Assembly: GCF_029643425.1 (NCBI RefSeq)
Contig: NZ_CP119106.1
Span: 2,976,001 to 3,040,000, forward strand
Origin: Isoptericola sp. AK164
GTDB lineage: Bacteria; Actinomycetota; Actinomycetes; Actinomycetales; Cellulomonadaceae
DNA: 64,000 nucleotides
Direction: 5' to 3'
This document shows positions 19,323 through 28,088 of the stretch, one piece after another. The notes beneath the pieces are model-generated. The model was given only the letters and a program-made list of their open reading frames with translations, ran no database searches and was not told the origin of the DNA. Position numbers and translations under genes: made by a program. Position 1 is the stretch's first letter; each line of letters opens with the position of its first letter.

Positions 19323-20273
19323 GTGAGTACTTCGGTGACCCTCCTGGCCGGTGGCGTCGGCGGCGCCCGCCTCGCGCACGGTCTCGCCCGTGCCCTGCCC
19401 GACGGCGGAGCGCCCGGCGCGCACGGCGGCCTGACCTGCGTGGTCAACGTCGGCGACGACACCGAGCGGCACGGGCTGCACGTCGCGCCGGACCTCGACA
19501 CGGTGATGTACACGCTGGCGGGGCTCGACGACGAGGATCGCGGCTGGGGGCTGACGGGCGAGTCGTACGCGACGCTGTCCCAGCTGGAGCGGCTCGGCGA
19601 GGACACGTGGTTCACCCTCGGCGACAAGGACCTGGCCACGCACGTGGTGCGCACGGCCCGGCTGCGCGAGGGCCTGCCCCTGAGCACCGTGACCGCCGGT
19701 CTCACCGCCTCGCTGGGCGTCGCGGCGCGGCTGCTGCCGGTCACCGACGACGCGGTGCGCACCCGGATCACCACGCCGTCGGGCGAGCTGGAGTTCCAGG
19801 AGTACTTCGTGCGGCGCCGGCACGCCGACGCCGTGCTCGACCTGACGTTCGACGGGATCGACGCCGCCCGTCCGGCGCCCGGGGTCCTCGACGCGCTGCA
19901 CGGGGCCGACCTGCTCGTGGTGGCGCCGTCGAACCCGTTCCTGTCCGTGGAGCCGGTGCTCGGCGTGCCGGGCGTGCGCGAGGCGGTCCGGGCCGGCGGC
20001 CCGCGCCGGGTGGCCGTCAGCCCCATCGTCGGCGGGAGGGCGCTCAAGGGCCCCGCCGCACAGGTGCTGGAGTCCCTCGGGCACGACGTCTCGGCGCTCG
20101 GCGTCGCCCGGCTCTACACCGGGCTGGTCGACGTCATGGTGATCGACACCGCCGACGCGGACCTGGCCGGCGCCGTCGAGGACCTTGGGTTCGAGGTCCT
20201 GGTGACCGACACCGTCATGGGCGGGCCCGCGGGTCGCGAGCGACTGGCCCGCGAGCTGCTCGCGCTGGCATGA
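19323..20273 (+). CDS. cofD: 2-phospho-L-lactate (phosphoenolpyruvyl) transferase
   Basis: A 316-residue CofD/FbiA enzyme. It joins the activated phospholactyl or phosphoenolpyruvyl group to the deazaflavin Fo, giving (dehydro)F420-0. Family motifs are LAGGVGGARLAHGLA at the N-terminus, VVNVGDDTERHGLHVAPDLD (about 40-59) and VAPSNPFLSVEPVL (about 200). The GTG at 19323 is set by the TAGGCT -10 six bases before it. The stop overlaps the cofC start (ATGA). The Fo synthase and gamma-glutamyl ligase genes are not in the window. Confidence 0.95.
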   Translation: MSTSVTLLAGGVGGARLAHGLARALPDGGAPGAHGGLTCVVNVGDDTERHGLHVAPDLDTVMYTLAGLDDEDRGWGLTGESYATLSQLERLGEDTWFTLGDKDLATHVVRTARLREGLPLSTVTAGLTASLGVAARLLPVTDDAVRTRITTPSGELEFQEYFVRRRHADAVLDLTFDGIDAARPAPGVLDALHGADLLVVAPSNPFLSVEPVLGVPGVREAVRAGGPRRVAVSPIVGGRALKGPAAQVLESLGHDVSALGVARLYTGLVDVMVIDTADADLAGAVEDLGFEVLVTDTVMGGPAGRERLARELLALA

Positions 20274-21034
20274 CGGAACCGGCAGCTGCCGACGGCGACT
20301 CACCGCACGCACCGGAGCCCGGGCGGGTGACCGCCGTCGTCCCGCTGCGCGACGGGGCGAGCGGCAAGTCGCGGCTGGCCACGGCGCTGGAGCCCGCGGC
20401 CCGACGGCGGCTCGTGGTCGCCCTGGCCCGGCACGTGCTGGGGGTGCTCGCCGACGCCGCGTCGGTGGGGCGGGTCGTCGTGGTGACGGCGGACGTCGAC
20501 TTCGCCCGCGAGGTGCTCGACGACGGCCCGGGTCCTGTCGGCAGTCCGTCGTCGACGCGGCACTTCGAACTGCCGCGTCGACGACGAACTGTCGACGTGA
20601 TCGCGGAGCCGCCCGGCCGCCCCGGGCTGAACGCGGCGCTGGAGCACGCCCGGCGGCACGTCGCGGGCGACGCCGGCGACGCGGACGGGCCCGACGGCCC
20701 CGACGCCGACCGGCTGCTCGTGGTGCACGCCGACCTGCCGCTGCTGACCCCGGCGGACGTGGACGCGGTCGCCACCGCGCGGGCCGACGTCGTCGTCGCC
20801 ACGGACCGGCACGGTACGGGGACGAACCTGCTGGCCGTCCCCCGGGTCGGCGACCACGCCTTCCGGTTCGGCGCCGGGTCCCGCGCCGCCCACGAGGCCG
20901 AGGCCGCCCGGCACGGGCTGCGCGCCGCCGTCGTGCTGCGCCCGGGCACGGCCGCCGACCTGGACACGATCGACGACGTCGCCGAGCTCCCCCTCGCCGT
21001 CCGCGACCGGCTCGTCGGCACCGTCCGCCCCTGA
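20270..21034 (+). CDS. cofC: 2-phospho-L-lactate guanylyltransferase (CofC/FbiD)
   Basis: A 254-residue nucleotidyltransferase that makes the GDP-activated donor for CofD. The nucleotide loop is VVPLRDGASGKSRLA (about 23-37), the metal Asp is in VVHADLPLLTPADVD, and TDRHGTGTNLL follows. The start overlaps the cofD stop by ATGA, so translation is coupled. Residues 90-109 (GSPSSTRHFELPRRRRT within this stretch) are foreign to the family. They are encoded by a 60-bp near-palindrome lying between the usual VVTADVDFAREV strand and GLNAALEHA. The reading frame is kept. Confidence 0.9.
   Translation: MTEPAAADGDSPHAPEPGRVTAVVPLRDGASGKSRLATALEPAARRRLVVALARHVLGVLADAASVGRVVVVTADVDFAREVLDDGPGPVGSPSSTRHFELPRRRRTVDVIAEPPGRPGLNAALEHARRHVAGDAGDADGPDGPDADRLLVVHADLPLLTPADVDAVATARADVVVATDRHGTGTNLLAVPRVGDHAFRFGAGSRAAHEAEAARHGLRAAVVLRPGTAADLDTIDDVAELPLAVRDRLVGTVRP
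20537..20596. repeat. 60-bp near-palindrome inserted in frame in cofC
   Basis: The halves 20537-20566 and 20567-20596 are reverse complements at 27 of 30 positions, centred on TTCGAA. The length is 20 codons exactly, and the encoded stretch has no counterpart in other CofC proteins as far as I recall. It resembles a palindromic mobile repeat that landed in a loop. Confidence 0.75.
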
Positions 21035-21049
21035 CGGGCCGGCCGGCGG

Positions 21050-21655
21050 TCACCACCGCCCGCGGTGCACCACCTCGTCCAGCGGCTTGCGCCGCCGCCG
21101 CGCCGGTGACCCCTTCGCTCCCCCGGCCTGGGGGTGCCCGACGGCGACCACCCCGGTGGGCGCCCACTCGGCCGGCACGCCGAAGGCCTCGCGGAACGCC
21201 GCGATCTGGTAGGCCGAGATGCCGAAGAAGCACGCCCCGAGCCCCTCGTCGACGGCGGTCTGCAGCATGAGCAGCGAGGCCATGCCGGCGTCCACGTGCC
21301 AGTACGGCACCGGCCAGCGCGCCTCGTCGCGGTCGGTCCAGCCCTTGTCCGGCTCGGCGTAGCGCCCCACGTAGGCGTCCCGCGAGGCCAGCGCCACCAC
21401 GAGCACCGGGGCGGTGCGCATCCCGGCCAGCCAGGTCGACATGTCCCGCGCGGAGTCCGGCGGGGTGGTCGCCGCCCAGAACCGCTCGCGCTCCGCGGCG
21501 GTGGTGAGCACGAGGAACGACCAGCCCTGGGTGAACCCCGCGCTCGGGGCCCGCACGGCGGTCTCGACCAGCCGGTCGACCACGGCCGGGTCCACGGGGT
21601 CGGGGCCGAACCGCCGGACCATGCGCCGCCGTCGGACCACGTCACGGAACTCCAT
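21050..21655 (-). CDS. Nitroreductase family protein
   Basis: A 201-residue FMN-dependent nitroreductase-fold protein. RRRMVRRFGPDPVDP near the N-terminus and APSAGFTQGWSFLVL (about 33-47) form the FMN phosphate site. VDAGMASLLMLQTAVDEGLGACFFG is the central helix region (cited in part). It converges on cofC. Nitroreductase domains also occur fused to the F420 ligase FbiB, so a link to F420 is conceivable but not shown. The ATG at 21655 has CAGGCT six bases before it and is preferred over one 18 bp upstream. Confidence 0.85.
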   Translation of the reverse strand: MEFRDVVRRRRMVRRFGPDPVDPAVVDRLVETAVRAPSAGFTQGWSFLVLTTAAERERFWAATTPPDSARDMSTWLAGMRTAPVLVVALASRDAYVGRYAEPDKGWTDRDEARWPVPYWHVDAGMASLLMLQTAVDEGLGACFFGISAYQIAAFREAFGVPAEWAPTGVVAVGHPQAGGAKGSPARRRRKPLDEVVHRGRW

Positions 21656-21673
21656 GGCGCCAGCCTGCCGCAC

Positions 21674-24600
21674 TCACAGGCGCTCGGCGAGCACCTCGAC
21701 CAGGGCCTTGCCCTCGACACCCTCGAGCTGGACGGCCTGCGTGCGGCAGGAGAAGCCGTCGGCAACGAAGACATCCGACTCCTCGCGTTCTCGCAGCGCC
21801 GGCAGCAGGGCGTTCTCCGCCACGGCGACCGAGACGTCGTAGTGGCCCTTCTGCATGCCGAAGTTGCCCGCCAGGCCGCAGCAGCCCGCCAGCTCGTTCA
21901 CGGTGGCCCCCGCCTGCGCCAGCAGGGCACGGTCGGCGGCGAAGCCCATGACGGAGTGCTGGTGGCAGTGCGGCTGCACGACGGCGGTGACGTCGCTGAG
22001 GTCGGGCAGCTCCCACCCCGAGTCCTCGGCCGGGGCCGTCGTGGGGTCGGTCAGCAGCTCGGCGAGCGTCTTCGTCGCCCCGGCCACGGCGGCGGCCCGC
22101 GGGTCGTCGGGGAACAGGTCGAGCAGGTCCGAGCGCAGCACCGCCGTGCAGGACGGCTCCAGCCCGAGGATGGGATACCCGTTCACGGCGTACGGGCCGA
22201 GGGTCTTGAGCAGGCCGTCGAGCCGGCGCCGGGCGCCGTCGAGCTGGCCGGTGGAGATCCACGTCAGCCCGCAGCAGGCCTCGCCGCGCGGGACGATCAC
22301 GTCGTAGCCGGCCGCTTCGAGCACGCGGATCGCGGCCCGGGGCACCGACGGCGACATCGAGTCGCTGAACGAGTCGGTCCACAGCACGACCTGCGGCCGC
22401 GCGCCGCCGACGGGCTTGCCCGGCGACTGCCGGTGCGCGAGCCCGGGCACCCCCTGCGTGGCGTACCCCAGGCCCCACCAGCGCCGGAACGGCATCTCGG
22501 CGAACTCCGGCACGGAGCGCCGGGTGTCCATGCCGCCCGCCCACAGCACGGCCTTGCGGATCCAGTCGACCGAGAGCACCTTGTTGAGCGTGCGTGGCGC
22601 GACGCCCGCCAGCCGCGCCCACCGGGGCAGCCAGCCCAGGGCGTAGTGGTCGACGGGACGCAGGCGGCCCTTGTAGGTCCGGTGCAGCACCTCGGACTTG
22701 TACTGGGCCATGTCGACACCGGCCGGGCAGTCCGAGGAGCAGGCCTTGCAGCTCAGGCACAGGTCGAGCGACTCGCGGACCTCCGGGGCGGTCAGCCCGC
22801 CGACGAGGGAGCCGTTGACGGCCTCCTGCAGCACCCGGGCCCGGCCGCGGGTGACGTCCTTCTCGTCCTTCGTCGCCTGGTAGCTCGGGCACATGAAGCC
22901 GCCGGCGGCCTGGTTGTCGGCGCGGCACTTGCCGACCCCGACGCAGCGGTGCACGGCCGTGGTCAGGTCGTGGTGGTCGTGGGCGAAGCTGAACCCTGCG
23001 TACCCGGTCTTCCTCGCCGTCCCGCGCAGCGTGCCCGAGCCGAGCAGACCGCGCTGGCCGACGGGGCTCGTGGACGGCACCGCGGAGGCCGCCGGGCGGC
23101 GCAGGTCCGCGTCCACGGCGGCGGGCCGGACCACCACGCCGGGGTTGAGCACGTCGTGCGGGTCGAAGAGCGCCTTGACCTGCTCCATCAGCGCGACGGC
23201 CTCGGGCGAGTAGATGACGGGCAGCAGCTCGGACCGGGCCCGGCCGTCCCCGTGCTCGCCGGACAGCGACCCCCCGTACTTGGCCACCAGCTCGGCGGCC
23301 TCAGTCATGAAGGTGCGCAGCACCGAGCCGGAGGCCTCCAGCGGGATGTCGATGCGCAGGTGCATGCAGCCGTCGCCGAAGTGCCCGTAGGGCAGCCCGT
23401 CGACGCCGTAGCGCGCCATGAGCGCGTCGAGGTCGCGCAGGTAGTCGCCGAGCCGGTCCGGCGGCACCGCGGAGTCCTCCCAGCCGGGCCAGGCCTGCTC
23501 GCCGGCCGGGGTGCGACCGGCCAGCCCGGCGCCGTCAGCCCGGATCTGCCACATCTGCGTCGCCTCGGGACCGGCGGGGTAGATGGCCGCGCCGACGGCG
23601 GAGGAGGCCCCGACGATCATCTCGGCGAGCTCGCGCACCTCGTTCTCGCTGCCGCCGCCGACCTCGATCATCAGCCAGCCGGCGCCCTCGGGCAGCTCCG
23701 GTACCGCGTCGGCGCCCTTGGCGTCGCGGACGACCTGGACCAGACGGGCGTCGAGGCCCTCGATGGCCAGCGGGTCGTGCTGCAGCAGCACGGGCACGTC
23801 GTCGGCGGCCGCGGGCATGTCCGGGTAGCCGAGCACCACCAGCGTCGGCGCGTTCGGCACGGGCACGAGGTCGAGGGTCGCGCCGAGCACCGTCACCAGG
23901 GTGCCCTCGGTCCCCACGAGGAACCTGGCCAGGTTCGAACCGTTCTCGGGCAGCAGGTGCTCCAGCGAGTAGCCCGAGACCTGCCGGCCGAAGCGCCCGA
24001 ACTCGGTGCGGATCAGGGCCAGGTTCTCCCGGACCAGCTCGGCCAGCCCCGGCACGGCCGCGAACGTCGGGTCGCCGTGCGACGCCGTGAACCGGCGGCC
24101 GTGCCCGTCCACGACGTCGAGCTCGACGACGTTGTCGGCCGTGCGGCCGTACGCCACGGCGTGGGGCCCGCACGCGTTGTTGCCGATCATGCCGCCGAGG
24201 GTGGCGCGGTTCTGCGTCGACGGGTCGGGCCCGAACCGCAGCCCGTGCGGGCGTGCCTCGCGCTGCAGCGAGGACATGATGACCCCGGGGTCGACGACGG
24301 CCGTGCGGGTCTCGGGGTCGACGGCGTGGATGGTGTCCAGGTGCTGGGACAGGTCGAGCACCACCCCCGGGCCGACCGAGTTCCCGGCCACCGAGGTCCC
24401 GGCGCCGCGCGCGGTCACGGGCACCTCGAGCTCGCGCAGCACGCCCAGCGCGGCGACGACCTCGTCGGTCGTGCGCGGGTAGACGACGACGTCCGGCACC
24501 ACCCGGTAGTTGGACGCGTCCGTGGAGTACTCGGCGCGGCGGCGCGTGGAGGTGTCCACGTCACCGGTCATCACCGTGCGCAGGGCCGTCGCGACGGCCT

Positions 24601-24766
24601 CGCGGGCCTCGGCGGCGGCCTCCTGCGCCTCGCGCTCGGCCTGTCGCTGCGCCTCGCGCTCGGCCTCCCGCCGGGCCTGCTCCGCGGCGTCCCCGGACGC
24701 GGCGGAGCGAGCCGACGAGGTCGAACCGTTCGGGCCGGGCGCTGGAGTCGTCGTCTGGGCGGACAC
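21674..24766 (-). CDS. FAD-linked oxidase / Fe-S fusion (D-lactate or D-2-hydroxyacid dehydrogenase type)
   Basis: A 1030-residue fusion. Residues 1-70 are Ala/Ser-rich then a charged helix (EAEREAQRQAEREAQEAAAE). The FAD-binding domain follows (VTARGAGTSVAGNSVGPGVV, about 125), then an FAD-oxidase C domain with YGHFGDGCMHLRID. The C-terminal third is a GlpC-like Fe-S part with CVGVGKCR, CLSCKACSSDCPAGVD and two CCG motifs (EACCGLTW, AGCCGLAGNFG). Such fusions oxidise D-lactate or D-2-hydroxyglutarate-type acids and pass electrons onward. The GTG at 24766 is preferred: CACAAT lies 6 bp before it and the extension upstream is non-family sequence. Confidence 0.88.
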   Translation of the reverse strand: MSAQTTTPAPGPNGSTSSARSAASGDAAEQARREAEREAQRQAEREAQEAAAEAREAVATALRTVMTGDVDTSTRRRAEYSTDASNYRVVPDVVVYPRTTDEVVAALGVLRELEVPVTARGAGTSVAGNSVGPGVVLDLSQHLDTIHAVDPETRTAVVDPGVIMSSLQREARPHGLRFGPDPSTQNRATLGGMIGNNACGPHAVAYGRTADNVVELDVVDGHGRRFTASHGDPTFAAVPGLAELVRENLALIRTEFGRFGRQVSGYSLEHLLPENGSNLARFLVGTEGTLVTVLGATLDLVPVPNAPTLVVLGYPDMPAAADDVPVLLQHDPLAIEGLDARLVQVVRDAKGADAVPELPEGAGWLMIEVGGGSENEVRELAEMIVGASSAVGAAIYPAGPEATQMWQIRADGAGLAGRTPAGEQAWPGWEDSAVPPDRLGDYLRDLDALMARYGVDGLPYGHFGDGCMHLRIDIPLEASGSVLRTFMTEAAELVAKYGGSLSGEHGDGRARSELLPVIYSPEAVALMEQVKALFDPHDVLNPGVVVRPAAVDADLRRPAASAVPSTSPVGQRGLLGSGTLRGTARKTGYAGFSFAHDHHDLTTAVHRCVGVGKCRADNQAAGGFMCPSYQATKDEKDVTRGRARVLQEAVNGSLVGGLTAPEVRESLDLCLSCKACSSDCPAGVDMAQYKSEVLHRTYKGRLRPVDHYALGWLPRWARLAGVAPRTLNKVLSVDWIRKAVLWAGGMDTRRSVPEFAEMPFRRWWGLGYATQGVPGLAHRQSPGKPVGGARPQVVLWTDSFSDSMSPSVPRAAIRVLEAAGYDVIVPRGEACCGLTWISTGQLDGARRRLDGLLKTLGPYAVNGYPILGLEPSCTAVLRSDLLDLFPDDPRAAAVAGATKTLAELLTDPTTAPAEDSGWELPDLSDVTAVVQPHCHQHSVMGFAADRALLAQAGATVNELAGCCGLAGNFGMQKGHYDVSVAVAENALLPALREREESDVFVADGFSCRTQAVQLEGVEGKALVEVLAERL

Positions 24767-24858
24767 GTGGCGATTGTGCCACCGTGACGGCGTCGTGTGG
24801 CGAATCGTCCGTCCCCGGGCGTCGTCGGCGTCCCCGCGCGCCGGGACCCGCACGCCGA

Positions 24859-24870
24859 TAGCGTCGGTGC
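24859..24870 (+). promoter_or_regulatory. Leaderless promoter of the SDR gene
   Basis: TAGCGT (24859-24864), 6 bases, then ATG at 24871. Confidence 0.55.
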
Positions 24871-25980
24871 ATGCGCGTCGTCGTCATCGGAGCCACTGGA
24901 AACGTCGGGACCTCGATCCTGCGCGCCCTCGTCGCCGAACCGGTGGTGACCTCGCTCGTCGGGGTCGCCCGCCGTGTGCCGCGCACCGACGGGTCCAGCA
25001 CGGTCGGCCCGCCCCACGACGCCGCGCAGTGGGTGCGCGTCGACCTGGCCGACGCCGAGACCGTCGCCGACCGGCTCGACGAGGCCCTGGCGGGCGCCGA
25101 CGCCGTGATCCACCTCGTCTGGGCCATCCAGCCCGCCCGCGACCCCGAGACCCTGCACCGCATCAACGTCGGCGGCACCCGCGCCGTGACCGACGCGGTG
25201 GTGCGCAACCGGGTCCCGCACCTGCTGTTCATGTCCGCCTCCGGGGTGTACTCCCCCGGCCCGGCCGACGGGTCCGACGTCGACGAGGACTGGCCCCGCG
25301 ACGGCGTGCCCGGCTCGTCCTACGCCCTGCAGAAGGCCGAGGTGGAGCACCACCTGGACGCGGTCGAGGAGGCGGCGCCCTGGCTGACGGTGACCCGGCT
25401 GCGCGCGGCGATCATGCTGCAGCGCGAGGCCGGGGCCGAGATCGGCCGCTACTTCCTGGGACCCCTGGGACAGATCGGGCTCAAGGTCGCGGTGGGCCCG
25501 CTGGGCCAGGCGGTCGGCGGGGCCGTGCGGGGGTGGCGGGGGCTGCCCGAGCCCGCCGAGCCCCCGCTGTTCCCGCTGATGCCGTTCCCGGCCGGCCTGC
25601 GGCTGCAGGTGCTGCACCCGGACGACACCGCCGCGGCCGTGCGCGCCGCCGTCGTCGGCCGGCACGGCGGTGCCTTCAACCTGGCTCCCGACGGCGGCCT
25701 GACCGGCCAGGACCTGGCCGACCTGCTCGCCGCGGGCCAGCTCGTCGAACTCCCGGTCGGCCTGCTGCGCACCGGCCTGGACCTCGCCTCGCGCGCCCAC
25801 GTGGTGCCGATCGACGCGGGCTGGCTGGACATGGCGGCCGCGAACATCGTCATGGACACCTCCCGGGCCCGCGAGGTGCTGCGCTGGCGACCCACCCGCT
25901 CGCAGGGCGAGGTGCTGCTGGAGGTGCTGCACGGGGTGCTCGAGCGCGCGAGCGCCGACACGCCGCCGCTGCAGCGCTGA
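24871..25980 (+). CDS. NAD-dependent epimerase/dehydratase family (extended SDR)
   Basis: A 369-residue extended short-chain dehydrogenase. The cofactor motif is VVIGATGNVGTSILRAL at the N-terminus (GxxGxxG). The catalytic pair is in SSYALQKAEVE (YxxxK, about residue 150), with MSASGVYSPG holding the Ser (about 123). A central VGPLGQAVGGAVRGWRGLPE insert is hydrophobic and could touch the membrane. The substrate cannot be assigned. The gene is divergent from the FAD/Fe-S oxidoreductase with 104 bp between starts. Confidence 0.87.
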   Translation: MRVVVIGATGNVGTSILRALVAEPVVTSLVGVARRVPRTDGSSTVGPPHDAAQWVRVDLADAETVADRLDEALAGADAVIHLVWAIQPARDPETLHRINVGGTRAVTDAVVRNRVPHLLFMSASGVYSPGPADGSDVDEDWPRDGVPGSSYALQKAEVEHHLDAVEEAAPWLTVTRLRAAIMLQREAGAEIGRYFLGPLGQIGLKVAVGPLGQAVGGAVRGWRGLPEPAEPPLFPLMPFPAGLRLQVLHPDDTAAAVRAAVVGRHGGAFNLAPDGGLTGQDLADLLAAGQLVELPVGLLRTGLDLASRAHVVPIDAGWLDMAAANIVMDTSRAREVLRWRPTRSQGEVLLEVLHGVLERASADTPPLQR

Positions 25981-26011
25981 GCGTCGGCCCGGCGCGGCGG
26001 CCGGACGCGGC

Positions 26012-26045
26012 GAGCGCCCGCCCCGACGGTGCGGGACGGGCGCTC
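26012..26045. terminator. Bidirectional hairpin between SDR and osmC-like genes
   Basis: A 14-bp stem (26012-26025 with 26032-26045, 13 matched) and a 6-nt loop lie between converging stops. Confidence 0.7.
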
Positions 26046-26064
26046 GACGGACGGTCTCGGCGGC

Positions 26065-26508
26065 TCAGTGCTCGTAGTCGAGCTGCAGGACGATCTCGTC
26101 GACGGTGCCCAGCGCCTTGGAGACGGGGCAGCCGATCTTCGCGGCCTCGGCCGCCTGGCGGAACGCGGCCTCGTCGAGCCCGGCCGCGAAGCCCTTCACG
26201 GTGAGGACGCTGGAGGTGATGCGGTGGCCGCCGTTGGGGTCGTCACCCAGGGACACCTCGGCGGTGACCTCCACCTGCTCGGCCGTGCCGCCGAGCGCGC
26301 CGACCTCGGCCGCCAGCGCCATCGAGTAGCAGGACGAGTGCGCGGCGGCGATGAGCTCCTCGGGGCTCGTCACGCCGTCGGCGGACTCGGCGGCGCGCCG
26401 CGGGAACGAGACGTCGAACGTCCCGGTGCCCGAGCTGACGAGCTCGACCGTCCCCGAGCCGTCGGTCAGTGAGCCGTTCCACGCGGTGCGTGCGGTACGA
26501 GTGGGCAT
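26065..26508 (-). CDS. OsmC/Ohr-type peroxiredoxin
   Basis: A 147-residue OsmC-family thiol peroxidase that reduces organic hydroperoxides. The two redox cysteines are in AAHSSCYSMALA (about residue 60) and KIGCPVSKAL (about 126). The N-terminus TRTARTAWNGSLTDGSG matches the OsmC rather than the Ohr branch. ATG at 26508 with AAGGAGG 5 bases upstream. It probably acts in the cytosol against oxidative stress. Confidence 0.9.
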   Translation of the reverse strand: MPTRTARTAWNGSLTDGSGTVELVSSGTGTFDVSFPRRAAESADGVTSPEELIAAAHSSCYSMALAAEVGALGGTAEQVEVTAEVSLGDDPNGGHRITSSVLTVKGFAAGLDEAAFRQAAEAAKIGCPVSKALGTVDEIVLQLDYEH

Positions 26509-26563
26509 GGAGCCTCCTTCGCGGGTACGTCAGGTCACCGCCGACAGTACCCCGCGAACCGGC

Positions 26564-28009
26564 TCAGGGAGAGGTCATCGCCAGGGCCTCGTCGGCGACC
26601 GCCACCACCGACCAGGTGCTGCCGTCGGCGTCGGTGAGCTCGTAGGCGGGCAGCAGCAGGACGCCCTGGTCGACCGTGTACTCCTGGGCCAGGCCCAGTC
26701 GGGCGTCGGTGATCGTCACGTCGCGCACGGGCCAGGGCAGGTCGCTGCCCGACGCCGGCGGGGCGGGCGGCACGGTCGGCTCGCTGCCCGGCTCGACGCC
26801 GTCCCCCGGCTCGACGACGTCGGGGGCGGGCAGACGGTCGGTGCGCGGCTCCAGCCCGGAGACGGTGTCGTCGGCGTACGCGATCGGCCAGAGCTGCTGG
26901 CCGAACCGGGGGTCGCCGAGGCGGTCGACGGCCTCGGCCGGGCTCACCACGGGGTAGGAGCCCAGCGAGACGGTCCCGGCCAGGAACCCGTCGGCCCAGG
27001 CGACGCCGTCGGCCGTGACCGTGGCGCTCCACGTGGCACCGGTGCGCTGCCCCTCGACGACCTGGGACGCGAGGGCACGGCGGGCCGCGCCCTGGGCCTG
27101 CGTGGCCTCGATCTCGAAGCCGGCCGGGTCGACCCCGACCTGCTCCATGAGCCCGCGCAGCCGGTCGACGGCCTCGTCGGCGGAGACGTCCCCGCCCCCG
27201 GCGGGCTCGCAGGGGGCCGGCTCGATCGCCTGGCCGGGCTCGGCCGCACCCGAGGACGTGGACTCCTCGGGCAGGATCTCGACCTCCTCGCACCGCCACG
27301 GGTCCAGGGACGGGTCCTGGTAGCTGAAGGAGGCGACACCGTCGGCGGCGAGCCACAGGCTCGGACCGCTGCCGTCGCGCGGGCCGACCACCCACGTCCC
27401 GTACTCCCACCGCGGCTCACCGGACACGTCCAGCGCCGCGGCCAGGTTCGCCGCGCCGGACTCGGTCGCGACGTCGGCGGCGTCGTAGGCGTACGCCGTG
27501 GCGGTGCCCGCCTCGGTGGACAGCCCGTCGTGGCTGAAGGTGGCGCGCCCGCCGAACCCGGGGGCCGGCATGACGGAGGTGCCCACGGCCGCCTCGGGCG
27601 CGGGCCCGCTCCCGAGCGCGCGCTCCTCGGTCACCGCACCGTCCGCAGCGTCGGCGCCGGCCGACGCACCGGACCCGCCGTCCAGCGTGATCGGCGGCAG
27701 CGCGCCGCCGTCCTCGGCGACGGGCGCCCCGGAGCCGTCGGCGGAGCCCAGCGCGTACCCCCCGCCGCCGAGCACCACCGCCCCGGCGACGCCGGCGGCG
27801 ACCAGCCAGCCGGAGCGCCGGCGGTCGCGCCGCGCGGCGAGCTCGTCCCGCCCGGCGGACGCCCCTGGGCCGGACGGCCCCTCGGAGGGCTGCTCGTGCC
27901 CGTCGCGCAGCGCGTCGGTCTTGGCGCGCAGCACGCCGTGGCGGGTGTCGACGTCGGCGGCCGGGTCGGCTCCCCGGAGCCTGTCGAAGGCCTCGTCTCG
28001 CTCGTCCAT
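26564..28009 (-). CDS. Single-pass membrane protein, putative anti-sigma partner
   Basis: A 481-residue protein with a cytosolic N-terminus (MDERDEAFDRLRGADPAADV), one membrane helix at about residues 67-88, and a large extracytoplasmic part rich in Ser, Ala and Gly. DERDEAFDRLRGADPA-type N-termini occur in actinobacterial proteins encoded beside ECF sigma factors, often as regulators. The gene lies 79 bp downstream of a sigma factor on the same strand. The ATG at 28009 is preferred because AGGAGG stands 5 bases before it. The anti-sigma role is inferred from position; there is no zinc HxxxCxxC motif. Confidence 0.7.
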   Translation of the reverse strand: MDERDEAFDRLRGADPAADVDTRHGVLRAKTDALRDGHEQPSEGPSGPGASAGRDELAARRDRRRSGWLVAAGVAGAVVLGGGGYALGSADGSGAPVAEDGGALPPITLDGGSGASAGADAADGAVTEERALGSGPAPEAAVGTSVMPAPGFGGRATFSHDGLSTEAGTATAYAYDAADVATESGAANLAAALDVSGEPRWEYGTWVVGPRDGSGPSLWLAADGVASFSYQDPSLDPWRCEEVEILPEESTSSGAAEPGQAIEPAPCEPAGGGDVSADEAVDRLRGLMEQVGVDPAGFEIEATQAQGAARRALASQVVEGQRTGATWSATVTADGVAWADGFLAGTVSLGSYPVVSPAEAVDRLGDPRFGQQLWPIAYADDTVSGLEPRTDRLPAPDVVEPGDGVEPGSEPTVPPAPPASGSDLPWPVRDVTITDARLGLAQEYTVDQGVLLLPAYELTDADGSTWSVVAVADEALAMTSP

Positions 28010-28088
28010 CACGACCTCCTGACGGTTCGGTGACGCAGCCGGTGGGCGGGTCCGCCCCGGTCTCTGCTAGGACACCCGGTCTGTGTCG

